DNA from: Thermoflexales bacterium | GTDB taxonomy: Bacteria > Chloroflexota > Anaerolineae > Fen-1058 | DNA: 5,432 nt | NCBI GenBank assembly: GCA_017999195.1 | Contig: JAGOBP010000310.1 | Coordinates: 1 to 5,432, forward strand | Reading direction: 5' to 3' | In this document: positions 1 to 4,986 of the stretch, piece after piece | How the letters are laid out: each line of letters begins with the position of its first letter | Numbering within the stretch: position 1 is the first letter of the stretch | Notes under the pieces: generated by a model | Told to the model about the DNA's origin: nothing | Database searches by the model: none | Seen by the model: only the letters and a program-made list of their open reading frames with translations | Translations under genes and position numbers: made by a program

Positions 1-1491
1 ATCACCCTGGCCGTGATTCTGGCGCTGGTGGTGTTGATGGCCGGCCGCTACGAACCCAAGGTCGCCGCCAGCATCATGCTGTCCGGCCTGACGCTAGGCG
101 CGTTGTACTTCCTGGTCACGTCCGGCCTATCGCTGATCTTCGGCTTGATGGACGTGCTCAATTTTGCGCACGGCTTGTTGTTCATGCTGGGTGCGTACGT
201 CGGCTATACGATGTATGCCAATCCCCGCATGCTGCTCAACACCCTGCCCCTGGCCTTTGTCATCGCGGGCGGCACCATCATCGGCACGGCGCTGGCCAAG
301 ATTGCGTGGAAACGCGCCGGTAACGGCTCGCTCACCGTCGAGCGGGTGATATTGATCGGGTTGTGGGTGGGCGCGATCGTTGTGGCTATCGTCGGTTTTG
401 GCGGCTTCGATTTGATCGCGCTGGCGGCGAGTGATGCCACCGTCGCCGGTGGCGCAATCGCGACGGCGCAAGCGCAAGCACCCGATAGTATTTTCTTCAA
501 CCGATTGATCGCTCTGGCGTTGGCGGGCCTGTTAATCGGCGCGGCGACGTACACGCGCCAGCACCGCTACTTGATCGAGCGGGCGGGCAGCAAATCGCGG
601 CGCAATTTGATCTTCGCCGTGGCCTTCATCGCGCTGGCTTTTGTGATGACGCCGTTGCGGCTGGGGGGCGAGCAGTTCATCCTGGGTTTGCCATCGAATG
701 CGCGCTTTGTGCTGGCCTTGATCGTCGGCGCGTTGAGTGGCGCGGCGCTGGGTGCGTTGATCGAATGGGGCTTGATTCGCCCGCTGTACGCCCGCCCGAT
801 TTATCAGGTGCTGGTCACGCTGGGCCTGGTGTATGTGGGCACGGAAGTCGTGAAGAGTATTTGGGGACCGGCCGGTTTCTACATGGACATCCCCGACCTG
901 TTTAACGGCGGCGGCCAGGCCTGCCCGTCACCCGATTTGATTTCGTGGTTCAGCAACAACTGCGCGTCGATCGATGTGCTGGGGCGGCCCTTCCCCAGTT
1001 ACCGCATGTTCATCATCCTGCTGGGCTTGATCGTGTTTGTGGCCGTGGGCGTGTTGCTGCGGCGCACGCGCCTGGGCATGATCATCCGCGCGGGTGTGCA
1101 AGACAGCGACATGGTGCAGGCATTGGGCATCAACGTGCGGCGCGTTTTCACCGCCGTCTTTGCCTTGGGCGCAGGTCTGGCGGCGTTGGGCGGCGTAGCG
1201 GCGGCCCCCTTCCTGGGTGTGAACTTGGGCATCGGGCAGGAACTGCTGATTCAAGGCTTTATTGCGGTAGTCATCGGCGGCATGGGCAGTTATCCCGGCG
1301 CGGCGATTGGCGCACTGCTGGTGGGGTTGGCGCGTGCCTTCGGGGATCAGTTCGTGCTATCGGGTGTTCAACTGCCCGGCATGACCGAAGCGATCAAGTT
1401 CTCACCGTCGATCGCGCGCGCTTCAACCGTGTTGATTATGGCGCTGGTGCTGCTCATTCGACCGGCGGGGTTGTTCGGGAAAAAGGAATAA
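1..1491 (+). CDS. livH: LivH-type branched-chain amino acid ABC transporter permease, 5' partial, with large internal membrane insertion
   Basis: One of two inner-membrane permeases of an LIV/HAAT-family ABC importer; with LivM it forms the channel for branched-chain or related amino acids delivered by a periplasmic or lipid-anchored binding protein. Numbering from the GTG at 13, family landmarks are the G25-LTLGALYF stretch, the NFAHG motif (50-54) with LLFMLGAYVGY after it, E251-WGLIRPLY, the cytoplasmic loop RRTRLGMIIRAG (350-361) with LGINVRRV (371-378), and VIGGMGSYPGAAIGALLVG (420-438). The C-terminus LIRPAGLFGKKE is typical. The frame is open to base 1 and residues before R12 look like part of a membrane helix, so the true start probably lies upstream; GTG 13 and ATG 37 are only in-window candidates. 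At 492+ residues it is far longer than the usual roughly 300: about 145 extra residues with several hydrophobic segments lie between residues 65 and 230. livM follows after 77 nt. The permease family is secure; substrate specificity is not. Confidence 0.93.
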   Translation: MTLAVILALVVLMAGRYEPKVAASIMLSGLTLGALYFLVTSGLSLIFGLMDVLNFAHGLLFMLGAYVGYTMYANPRMLLNTLPLAFVIAGGTIIGTALAKIAWKRAGNGSLTVERVILIGLWVGAIVVAIVGFGGFDLIALAASDATVAGGAIATAQAQAPDSIFFNRLIALALAGLLIGAATYTRQHRYLIERAGSKSRRNLIFAVAFIALAFVMTPLRLGGEQFILGLPSNARFVLALIVGALSGAALGALIEWGLIRPLYARPIYQVLVTLGLVYVGTEVVKSIWGPAGFYMDIPDLFNGGGQACPSPDLISWFSNNCASIDVLGRPFPSYRMFIILLGLIVFVAVGVLLRRTRLGMIIRAGVQDSDMVQALGINVRRVFTAVFALGAGLAALGGVAAAPFLGVNLGIGQELLIQGFIAVVIGGMGSYPGAAIGALLVGLARAFGDQFVLSGVQLPGMTEAIKFSPSIARASTVLIMALVLLIRPAGLFGKKE

Positions 1492-1497
1492 TTCGGA

Positions 1498-1550
1498 ATG
1501 CGCACTGCGTAATGGTGTTTCTTACGCAGTACGCATCACGCAGTACGCAG
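1498..1550. repeat. Short intergenic inverted repeat made of 7-bp units
   Basis: The left arm 1498-1512 (ATGCGCACTGCGTAA) is the reverse complement of 1522-1536 (TTACGCAGTACGCAT) except at one position, with a 9-nt loop (1513-1521). The right side is a tandem array of four heptamers: TACGCAG (1523-1529), TACGCAT (1530-1536), CACGCAG (1537-1543) and TACGCAG (1544-1550). The left arm carries the same unit inverted (CTGCGTA at 1505-1511). It occupies most of the 77-nt livH-livM gap. No T-run follows the stem, so it does not look like an intrinsic terminator. It may be a REP-like dispersed repeat or an mRNA hairpin between the two cistrons. Confidence 0.8.
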
Positions 1551-1568
1551 GCTGTGTTGGCATAACTC

Positions 1569-2594
1569 ATGACCTTCATCAAACGCAATTCCGCCTTCTT
1601 CATCACCATCATCGGCTTCATTGGCTTTCCGTTCGTGCTGTCGCTGCTGACGGGCGAACCCATCGATGCGGGCACGCCCAAGTTCTGGCAGGGCATGCTG
1701 GCGCAGGTCTTTATTCTGGCCGTATTCGCCATGAGTTACGATCTGCTGATGGGCTTTACGGGCATCCTGTCATTTGGGCATGCGATGTTCTTTGGCACCG
1801 GCGCGTACGTCACCGGGATTTTGCTCAAGCACGAAAGTTGGCCGCTGGGGCAGGTAATTTTGGCGGTGATTGGCGTGGCTTTGATTCAAAGTCTGATCAT
1901 CGGCGTGCTGTCGCTGCGCGTGCGCGGCGTGTACTTCACGATGGTGACACTAGCCTTCGCGCAGATGTTTTTCATCCTGTCGGAAGCCACCGACTTCCGC
2001 GAATATACCGGCGCAGAGGACGGCTTGCACAGCATCCCCGTGCCCGCCTGGATGAGTCCCACTGATCAACGCCTGACGTTCTATCTGCTGGCGCTGGCCT
2101 TTTGCGTGATCGCGTATCTGGTCATGCGGCGCGTGGTGCAGTCGCCGACGGGCCGCGTGATGGTAGCCGTGCGCGAGAATGAACATCGCGCGCAGATGAT
2201 CGGCTACAACACCTTCGTCTACAAGTTGATCGCGATGACGCTGGCGGGCGTGATGGCGGCGCTGGCCGGGTCGATGAACGCGATCTGGAATCTCAACGCC
2301 AACCCGACGATGTTGAGCACCGGCACGACGATCAATGCGCTGGTGATGACCATCATCGGCGGAGCGGGCACGTTAGTAGGGCCAGTGTTGGGCGCGGGCG
2401 TGCTGCAATTGATGGGCTACTTCCTCAACATCTGGTTTGGCCCGCGCTGGCCGCTAATCTTCGGGATTGTCTTTATCTTGATCGTGCTGTTCGTGCCCTA
2501 CGGCCTGATCGGCACGTGGCGCTTGCGCGGCACGTCGTGGAAGCAGCAGTGGCGAAATCGGCTGCAGGAAATACGCGGTTTGGTTCAGCGGTAA
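1569..2594 (+). CDS. livM: LivM-type branched-chain amino acid ABC transporter permease
   Basis: Second permease of the importer, pairing with LivH in the inner membrane. The 341-residue length is normal for the family. Characteristic segments are all present: membrane helices at about 11-28 and 45-60, the motif YDLLMGFTGILSFGHAMFFG (57-76), RGVYFTMVTLAFAQ (119-132), the cytoplasmic loop SPTGRVMVAVRENEHRAQMIGYN (192-214) expected to contact the ATPase subunits, YKLIAMTLAGVMAALAGS (218-235), IIGGAGTLVGPVLGAG (262-277), and a last helix GPRWPLIFGIVFILIVLFVPYGL (291-313). The basic tail (318-341) is cytoplasmic by the positive-inside rule. No clear Shine-Dalgarno precedes ATG 1569, although the upstream gap separates it from livH by 77 nt. 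A strong hairpin starts 19 nt after the stop, so this is the last gene of its transcript. No LivG or LivF follows. Confidence 0.95.
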   Translation: MTFIKRNSAFFITIIGFIGFPFVLSLLTGEPIDAGTPKFWQGMLAQVFILAVFAMSYDLLMGFTGILSFGHAMFFGTGAYVTGILLKHESWPLGQVILAVIGVALIQSLIIGVLSLRVRGVYFTMVTLAFAQMFFILSEATDFREYTGAEDGLHSIPVPAWMSPTDQRLTFYLLALAFCVIAYLVMRRVVQSPTGRVMVAVRENEHRAQMIGYNTFVYKLIAMTLAGVMAALAGSMNAIWNLNANPTMLSTGTTINALVMTIIGGAGTLVGPVLGAGVLQLMGYFLNIWFGPRWPLIFGIVFILIVLFVPYGLIGTWRLRGTSWKQQWRNRLQEIRGLVQR

Positions 2595-2612
2595 ATCAAC
2601 TGGTATGATCAA

Positions 2613-2643
2613 ACAACGCCCTCGCTAAATGTGAGGGCGTTGT
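2613..2643. terminator. Probable bidirectional intrinsic terminator between convergent genes
   Basis: An 11-bp perfect stem, ACAACGCCCTC (2613-2623) pairing with GAGGGCGTTGT (2633-2643), can extend inward by G-T and C-G pairs to leave a TAAAT loop. It is followed by CGTTTAA on the + strand; on the - strand the run after the stem is TTTGATC, so U-tracts are short on both sides. It sits between the livM stop (2594) and the stop of the convergent small gene (2664), where a shared terminator is expected. Confidence 0.8.
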
Positions 2644-2663
2644 CGTTTAATGGAACAATCGGG

Positions 2664-2879
2664 TTATTTCTTGCCTGCCAGCGAGCGTTTGAAAAAGGGC
2701 ACGAGTTTGCCTTCGGCATCGGCTACGACCGAAACCAACTCCCAGCCGTCTTTCTCCAACTTATCCCAGGCCGCGGCTTCATTCGCCGAGCGATCGCCTT
2801 TGTCTTCAAACACTCCCGTGCGCCCCAGATACACGATTTGCGTGCCCACCAATTTGCAGTGCTCAAATAATTGAGCCAT
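2664..2879 (-). CDS. Small DUF4177-like protein (71 aa), function unknown
   Basis: A 71-residue soluble protein without signal peptide or membrane segment. The C-terminal half, W38-DKLEKDGWELVSVV (38-52) followed after a short turn by PFFKR (61-65), has the pattern of the DUF4177 family: a helix, a G-W-E-L-V strand, then a strand ending in F-K-R. The family's role is not established. The ATG at 2879 is supported by a GGAGG (minus-strand complement of 2887-2891) 7 nt upstream. It lies 43 nt downstream of the ATPase gene on the same strand and is probably co-transcribed with it, although its strong ribosome binding site indicates independent, possibly high translation. A 6-bp GC hairpin (2895-2911) lies just before that site. 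The gene ends next to the shared hairpin 2613-2643. That this is a real gene is well supported; the family match is by eye. Confidence 0.8.
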   Translation of the reverse strand: MAQLFEHCKLVGTQIVYLGRTGVFEDKGDRSANEAAAWDKLEKDGWELVSVVADAEGKLVPFFKRSLAGKK

Positions 2880-2886
2880 CGGAAAT

Positions 2887-2891
2887 CCTCC
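2887..2891 (-). promoter_or_regulatory. Shine-Dalgarno GGAGG of the small DUF4177-like gene
   Basis: The complement of cctcc reads GGAGG, 7 nt before the ATG at 2879. This is the strongest ribosome binding site in the window and fixes the start of the 71-residue gene. Confidence 0.85.
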
Positions 2892-2922
2892 ACGGCCCGC
2901 CGGACGCGGGCAAGATTACACA

Positions 2923-3681
2923 TTAGTGAAGCGGACGATGAGTTCCCAGTTGATCGATCTCGTCCAAGTCGCGCTGGTGCTGTTGCAGCGCCTGCTTTTG
3001 TTTAAACAGCGCGGCCGCCAGACGTTGCAGTTCGTACGGCATGCCACCGCTGCGTTCATGCAACTGGGCAACCTCATTGCCGTCAAAATCAATCCCCGTC
3101 CATTGCAAGCGTTGGCCGATAAACTGAAACGAATCTTCGGCAGAAAACGGCGGCAACTCACATTGAATAAACAGGCTGTGCAACTGCCGCCCCAAGTGTC
3201 GCTTAAAGACCTGATCGGGCGGCGACTTCAACGCCACGCATAAGGATAGATGCGGCGTCTGCACGTGCGACGCCAACAGCGCCAGCAGGGCCTCATCGTC
3301 AAACGGCGGTGCGGCAAACCGATCGGCATTATCCAGGAAAAACACGGCGCGCTGCGTCCAGTTCTTAAGCCCTTTCGCCAGCGCGGCCAGCGAATAATCG
3401 GTCGACTCGTTGCGCAGCCCGATGAAAATCTCTTCAATCAGGTTGGGCAGCGTGTTGAGCGTCTGCATATCAATCAGCCACAACCGCGCGTCAGGCTCGG
3501 CCATATGATAATTGGTGAAGAGCAAATGCAGCAGCGAACTCCGGCCAGCGCGCGGCGGCGCAACCACCGCCACATTGCCCGGCGTGCGCAAGCCGCGGAC
3601 CACCGTCCGAATCGTCTCGGTCCGGCCAAAAAACTCACTTGGTATCACACTGCCTGAGGTCTTAAACGGCGTAGCACCCAT
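2923..3681 (-). CDS. P-loop ATPase-like protein (AAA/STAND-like) with atypical Walker A
   Basis: A 252-residue soluble protein resembling the ATPase module of AAA/STAND-like proteins. Seen in order: E16-FFGRTETIR (16-25), the pre-P-loop region typical of these ATPases; a Walker A position VVAPPRAGRSSLLHLL (39-54); a strand WLIDMQ (68-73); a Walker B-like stretch AVFFLDNADRF (112-122); a strand LSLCVALKS (145-153) in the sensor position; and ERSGGMPYELQRLA in the C-terminal third, matching the G-G-x-P-Y-x-L-Q motif of this ATPase group. The P-loop departs from GxxxxGK[ST]: the first Gly is Ala41 and the Lys is Arg47 (codon 3543-3541). Walker B has Asn118 after Asp117. No effector or repeat domain follows; the protein ends in a Gln/Lys-rich helix. 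ATG 3681 is preferred over GTG 3714 because GAAGGAAG (complement of 3692-3699) precedes it by 10 nt and the predicted transcript starts near 3710. Activity and partner are unknown. Confidence 0.82.
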   Translation of the reverse strand: MGATPFKTSGSVIPSEFFGRTETIRTVVRGLRTPGNVAVVAPPRAGRSSLLHLLFTNYHMAEPDARLWLIDMQTLNTLPNLIEEIFIGLRNESTDYSLAALAKGLKNWTQRAVFFLDNADRFAAPPFDDEALLALLASHVQTPHLSLCVALKSPPDQVFKRHLGRQLHSLFIQCELPPFSAEDSFQFIGQRLQWTGIDFDGNEVAQLHERSGGMPYELQRLAAALFKQKQALQQHQRDLDEIDQLGTHRPLH

Positions 3682-3691
3682 CGAGAAATGA

Positions 3692-3699
3692 CTTCCTTC
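3692..3699 (-). promoter_or_regulatory. Shine-Dalgarno of the ATPase-like gene
   Basis: The minus strand reads GAAGGAAG here, 10 nt before ATG 3681. The alternative GTG at 3714 has no comparable site, so this decides for the shorter protein. Confidence 0.6.
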
Positions 3700-3712
3700 G
3701 CACTGATTTAAC

Positions 3713-3754
3713 ACCGATTGTATGCGATAACCAGTGGCAGGTCAATCGGTTGAC
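3713..3754. promoter_or_regulatory. Candidate operator: inverted repeats across the divergent promoters
   Basis: ACCGATTG (3713-3720) is perfectly inverted as CAATCGGT (3743-3750), with centres 30 bp apart (about three helical turns). The outer arm overlaps the minus-strand -10 box and the inner arm overlaps its -35. A second palindrome, GTCAA-TCGG-TTGAC (3741-3754), contains both -35 boxes. The layout would suit a regulator acting on both genes. ACCGATTG also occurs at 500-507 and 3834-3841 inside genes, so chance is not excluded. Confidence 0.35.
3717..3745 (-). promoter_or_regulatory. Sigma70-type promoter of the ATPase-like gene
   Basis: On the minus strand TTGACC (3745-3740) and TACAAT (3722-3717) are separated by exactly 17 bp; each box matches the sigma70 consensus at 5 of 6 positions. 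The predicted transcription start near 3710 gives a leader of about 30 nt to ATG 3681. Confidence 0.7.
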
Positions 3755-3778
3755 GCCGCGGCCATCCCCGCGTAGAAT
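3750..3778 (+). promoter_or_regulatory. Sigma70-type promoter of the 195-residue gene and GNAT gene
   Basis: TTGACG (3750-3755) and TAGAAT (3773-3778) are 17 bp apart, each 5 of 6 to consensus. Transcription would begin near 3785, leaving a leader of about 20 nt with a good Shine-Dalgarno before ATG 3807. In-frame starts at 3750 and 3777 lie within the promoter and are therefore unlikely. Confidence 0.72.
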
Positions 3779-3790
3779 GACCGTCACGCA

Positions 3791-3798
3791 GAAGGGAG
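3791..3798 (+). promoter_or_regulatory. Shine-Dalgarno fixing the start at 3807
   Basis: GAAGGGAG lies 8 nt before ATG 3807. Together with the promoter position it selects this start over the in-frame upstream candidates. Confidence 0.8.
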
Positions 3799-3806
3799 CC
3801 ACAGCC

Positions 3807-4394
3807 ATGACCATTCCCAAACTCGACGCTCTCACCGATTGGACCATTGCACGCTGGCTGACGGATGAATTGGACGCCTATCTCAGCGCCGATGTGCTGT
3901 ACTGGTCCATCGCGCCCAACAATCCGTTGGGCACTAAAATGCCGCAGTTGACGATTGGCGGCTTGCTGGAAGCGTTGGTGCGAGCCGAAGCCGCTCACGC
4001 TGATCTCTCGTCCGATCAAGTCGCGGCCCTGCCCGCGATCCGCCACCAACTCGATCGGATCCGCGGCGACCGACCGGCCGCCTACGCCAGCAAGGCCCTG
4101 CGCGAATTCAACAGCCGCCTCGACGCGTGGACGACCTTTCTCGACGACGCGCAGCGCAAGCCCGCCGATGTGGCCGGGTATTATCCGCACGAAGTCCGCA
4201 CGCGCGCCAAAGCCTATTTGCTGGCGCAAACGCTGGGCACGGACTTGCCCACCGCCAATCGTGCGCGGCTCTCGCGCCTCGACGCGCGGCTCTTACCGAT
4301 GCTGCACCCGGGCGCATTTGTCTGGGATGACCGCTTGAAAACGGCCTTTCCACAAGATACTTGCTGGTGGCTGTACGGCCGCCTGATCGACTAA
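3807..4394 (+). CDS. Unrecognised 195-residue soluble protein
   Basis: I do not recognise this protein. It has no signal peptide or membrane segment and looks mostly alpha-helical. Visible landmarks are an N-terminal amphipathic stretch (DWTIARWLTDELDAYL, 11-26), LYWSIAP (31-37), a G-L-L-E-A-L-V-R-A-E-A helix (52-62), a charged helix ALREFNSRLDAWTTFLDDA (97-115), YYPHEVRTRAKAYLLAQTLG (125-144), and an aromatic C-terminus FVWDDRLKTAF...CWWLYGRL (171-193). The Trp/Tyr-rich tail and the YYPHEVR segment look like the conserved core of a family rather than random sequence. Only one Cys is present and there is no clear metal-binding or catalytic signature. It is the first gene after the + strand promoter, and the GNAT gene begins 4 nt after its stop, so the two are almost certainly translated from one message. 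Confidence 0.85.
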   Translation: MTIPKLDALTDWTIARWLTDELDAYLSADVLYWSIAPNNPLGTKMPQLTIGGLLEALVRAEAAHADLSSDQVAALPAIRHQLDRIRGDRPAAYASKALREFNSRLDAWTTFLDDAQRKPADVAGYYPHEVRTRAKAYLLAQTLGTDLPTANRARLSRLDARLLPMLHPGAFVWDDRLKTAFPQDTCWWLYGRLID

Positions 4395-4398
4395 CACC

Positions 4399-4896
4399 AT
4401 GCGTATTGACCTCATCCGTGCCACCGCACAACATCGCCGCCTGGTACGCCAATTGTACGAACTGTATTGCCACGACTTCAGCCCGATGACGAAGTCCGAC
4501 ATTGGCGACGACGGCTACTGGACCGGCGACAATTTTCTGACGCCGTGGCCGGACGATCGGCTGCAAGTCTGGCTCGTGCGCGTCGATGAGCAATGGGCGG
4601 GCTTCGCGTGGATCGCGCGCGGCAGTTACCTCAATCCCGCCATCGAGAATCATTACTTGATGGACGAATTTTTCATCATGCGCAAGTATCGGCGGCAGGG
4701 GCTGGGCGAACAAGTGGCCGTGCGCTTGTTCAACAAATTCGACGGCGTGTGGGAAGTGGGCGAAATCCCGGAAAATATCGAAGCGCAAGTCTTCTGGCGA
4801 CTGATCATTGGCCGCTATACGGACAATCACTTTCAAGAAATCAACGCCGATAGCGACCTATGGCACGGCCCGGTGCAGACCTTTAGGACGCCCTAA
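4399..4896 (+). CDS. GNAT-family N-acetyltransferase
   Basis: Predicted acetyl-CoA-dependent acetyltransferase of 165 residues, a normal size for a single GNAT domain. The N-terminal strand IDLIRAT (3-9) leads into the first helix (11-24). VWLVRVDEQWAGFAWIARGS (57-76) forms the central strands. Motif A is strand YLMDEFFIMRKY (86-97) followed by the acetyl-CoA pyrophosphate loop R98-R-Q-G-L-G103, matching [QR]xxGx[GA]. The helix EQVAVRLFNKF (104-114), strand VWEVGEIPEN (117-126) and helix AQVFWRLII (129-137) complete the fold. The acceptor cannot be read from sequence; this motif A style recalls predicted acetyltransferases of unknown substrate. No Shine-Dalgarno precedes ATG 4399; with only CACC separating it from the preceding stop, translational coupling is likely. 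A 69-bp inverted repeat begins 4 nt after its stop. Confidence 0.93.
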   Translation: MRIDLIRATAQHRRLVRQLYELYCHDFSPMTKSDIGDDGYWTGDNFLTPWPDDRLQVWLVRVDEQWAGFAWIARGSYLNPAIENHYLMDEFFIMRKYRRQGLGEQVAVRLFNKFDGVWEVGEIPENIEAQVFWRLIIGRYTDNHFQEINADSDLWHGPVQTFRTP

Positions 4897-4900
4897 ACCA

Positions 4901-4969
4901 TCTCACGCCAAGTCGCCAAGGAGCAAAGACTTTGAGATTTTCTTTGCTGCTTTGCCGCTTAGCGTGAGA
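4901..4969. repeat. Intergenic inverted repeat made of 8-bp units
   Basis: Arms 4901-4928 and 4942-4969 (28 bp each, 23 of 28 positions complementary) flank a 13-nt AT-rich spacer. After TCTC, the left arm is three octamers: ACGCCAAG (4905-4912), TCGCCAAG (4913-4920) and GAGCAAAG (4921-4928). The right arm mirrors them: CTTTGCTG (4942-4949), CTTTGCCG (4950-4957) and CTTAGCGT (4958-4965), then GAGA. From memory, repeats with CGCAAAG-type units ending in GCGTGAGA are dispersed in several bacterial phyla; this was not checked. It fills most of the 90-nt gap between the GNAT and radical SAM genes. No T-tract follows, so it is not a classical terminator, although the RNA would form a long hairpin. 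Confidence 0.8.
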
Positions 4970-4986
4970 AAGATTCTCATCACCTC

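Noticed and set aside
1523..1550. Tandem heptamers considered as a CRISPR array
   Set aside because: Units are 7 bp with no unique spacers; this is a tandem and inverted repeat, not CRISPR.
945..1565. 206-codon open frame on the + strand overlapping the end of livH
   Set aside because: Shadow of livH in another frame; Arg/Gly/Cys-rich with no family features, whereas the livH frame carries clear permease motifs.
2601..2609. TGGTATGAT resembling an extended -10 promoter element
   Set aside because: No matching -35 and it would transcribe straight into the hairpin starting at 2613.
2895..2911. 6-bp GC hairpin (GCCCGC/GCGGGC) between the ATPase-like and DUF4177-like genes
   Set aside because: Short and not followed by a U-tract on the minus strand; no firm case for a terminator or riboswitch, though it could slightly affect access to the nearby ribosome binding site.
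3250..3657. 135-codon + strand open frame antisense to the ATPase-like gene
   Set aside because: Arg/Gln-rich shadow; the opposite strand has a promoter, ribosome binding site and recognisable fold motifs.
3750..3806. Longer N-terminus (19 more residues) for the 195-residue protein
   Set aside because: The upstream starts fall inside the predicted -35 and -10 boxes and lack a Shine-Dalgarno, while ATG 3807 has GAAGGGAG 8 nt upstream.
4108..4836. 242-codon open frame on the - strand across the 195-residue and GNAT genes
   Set aside because: Antisense shadow of two well-supported genes; its composition is Arg/Ala/His-rich and it spans both genes without its own signals.
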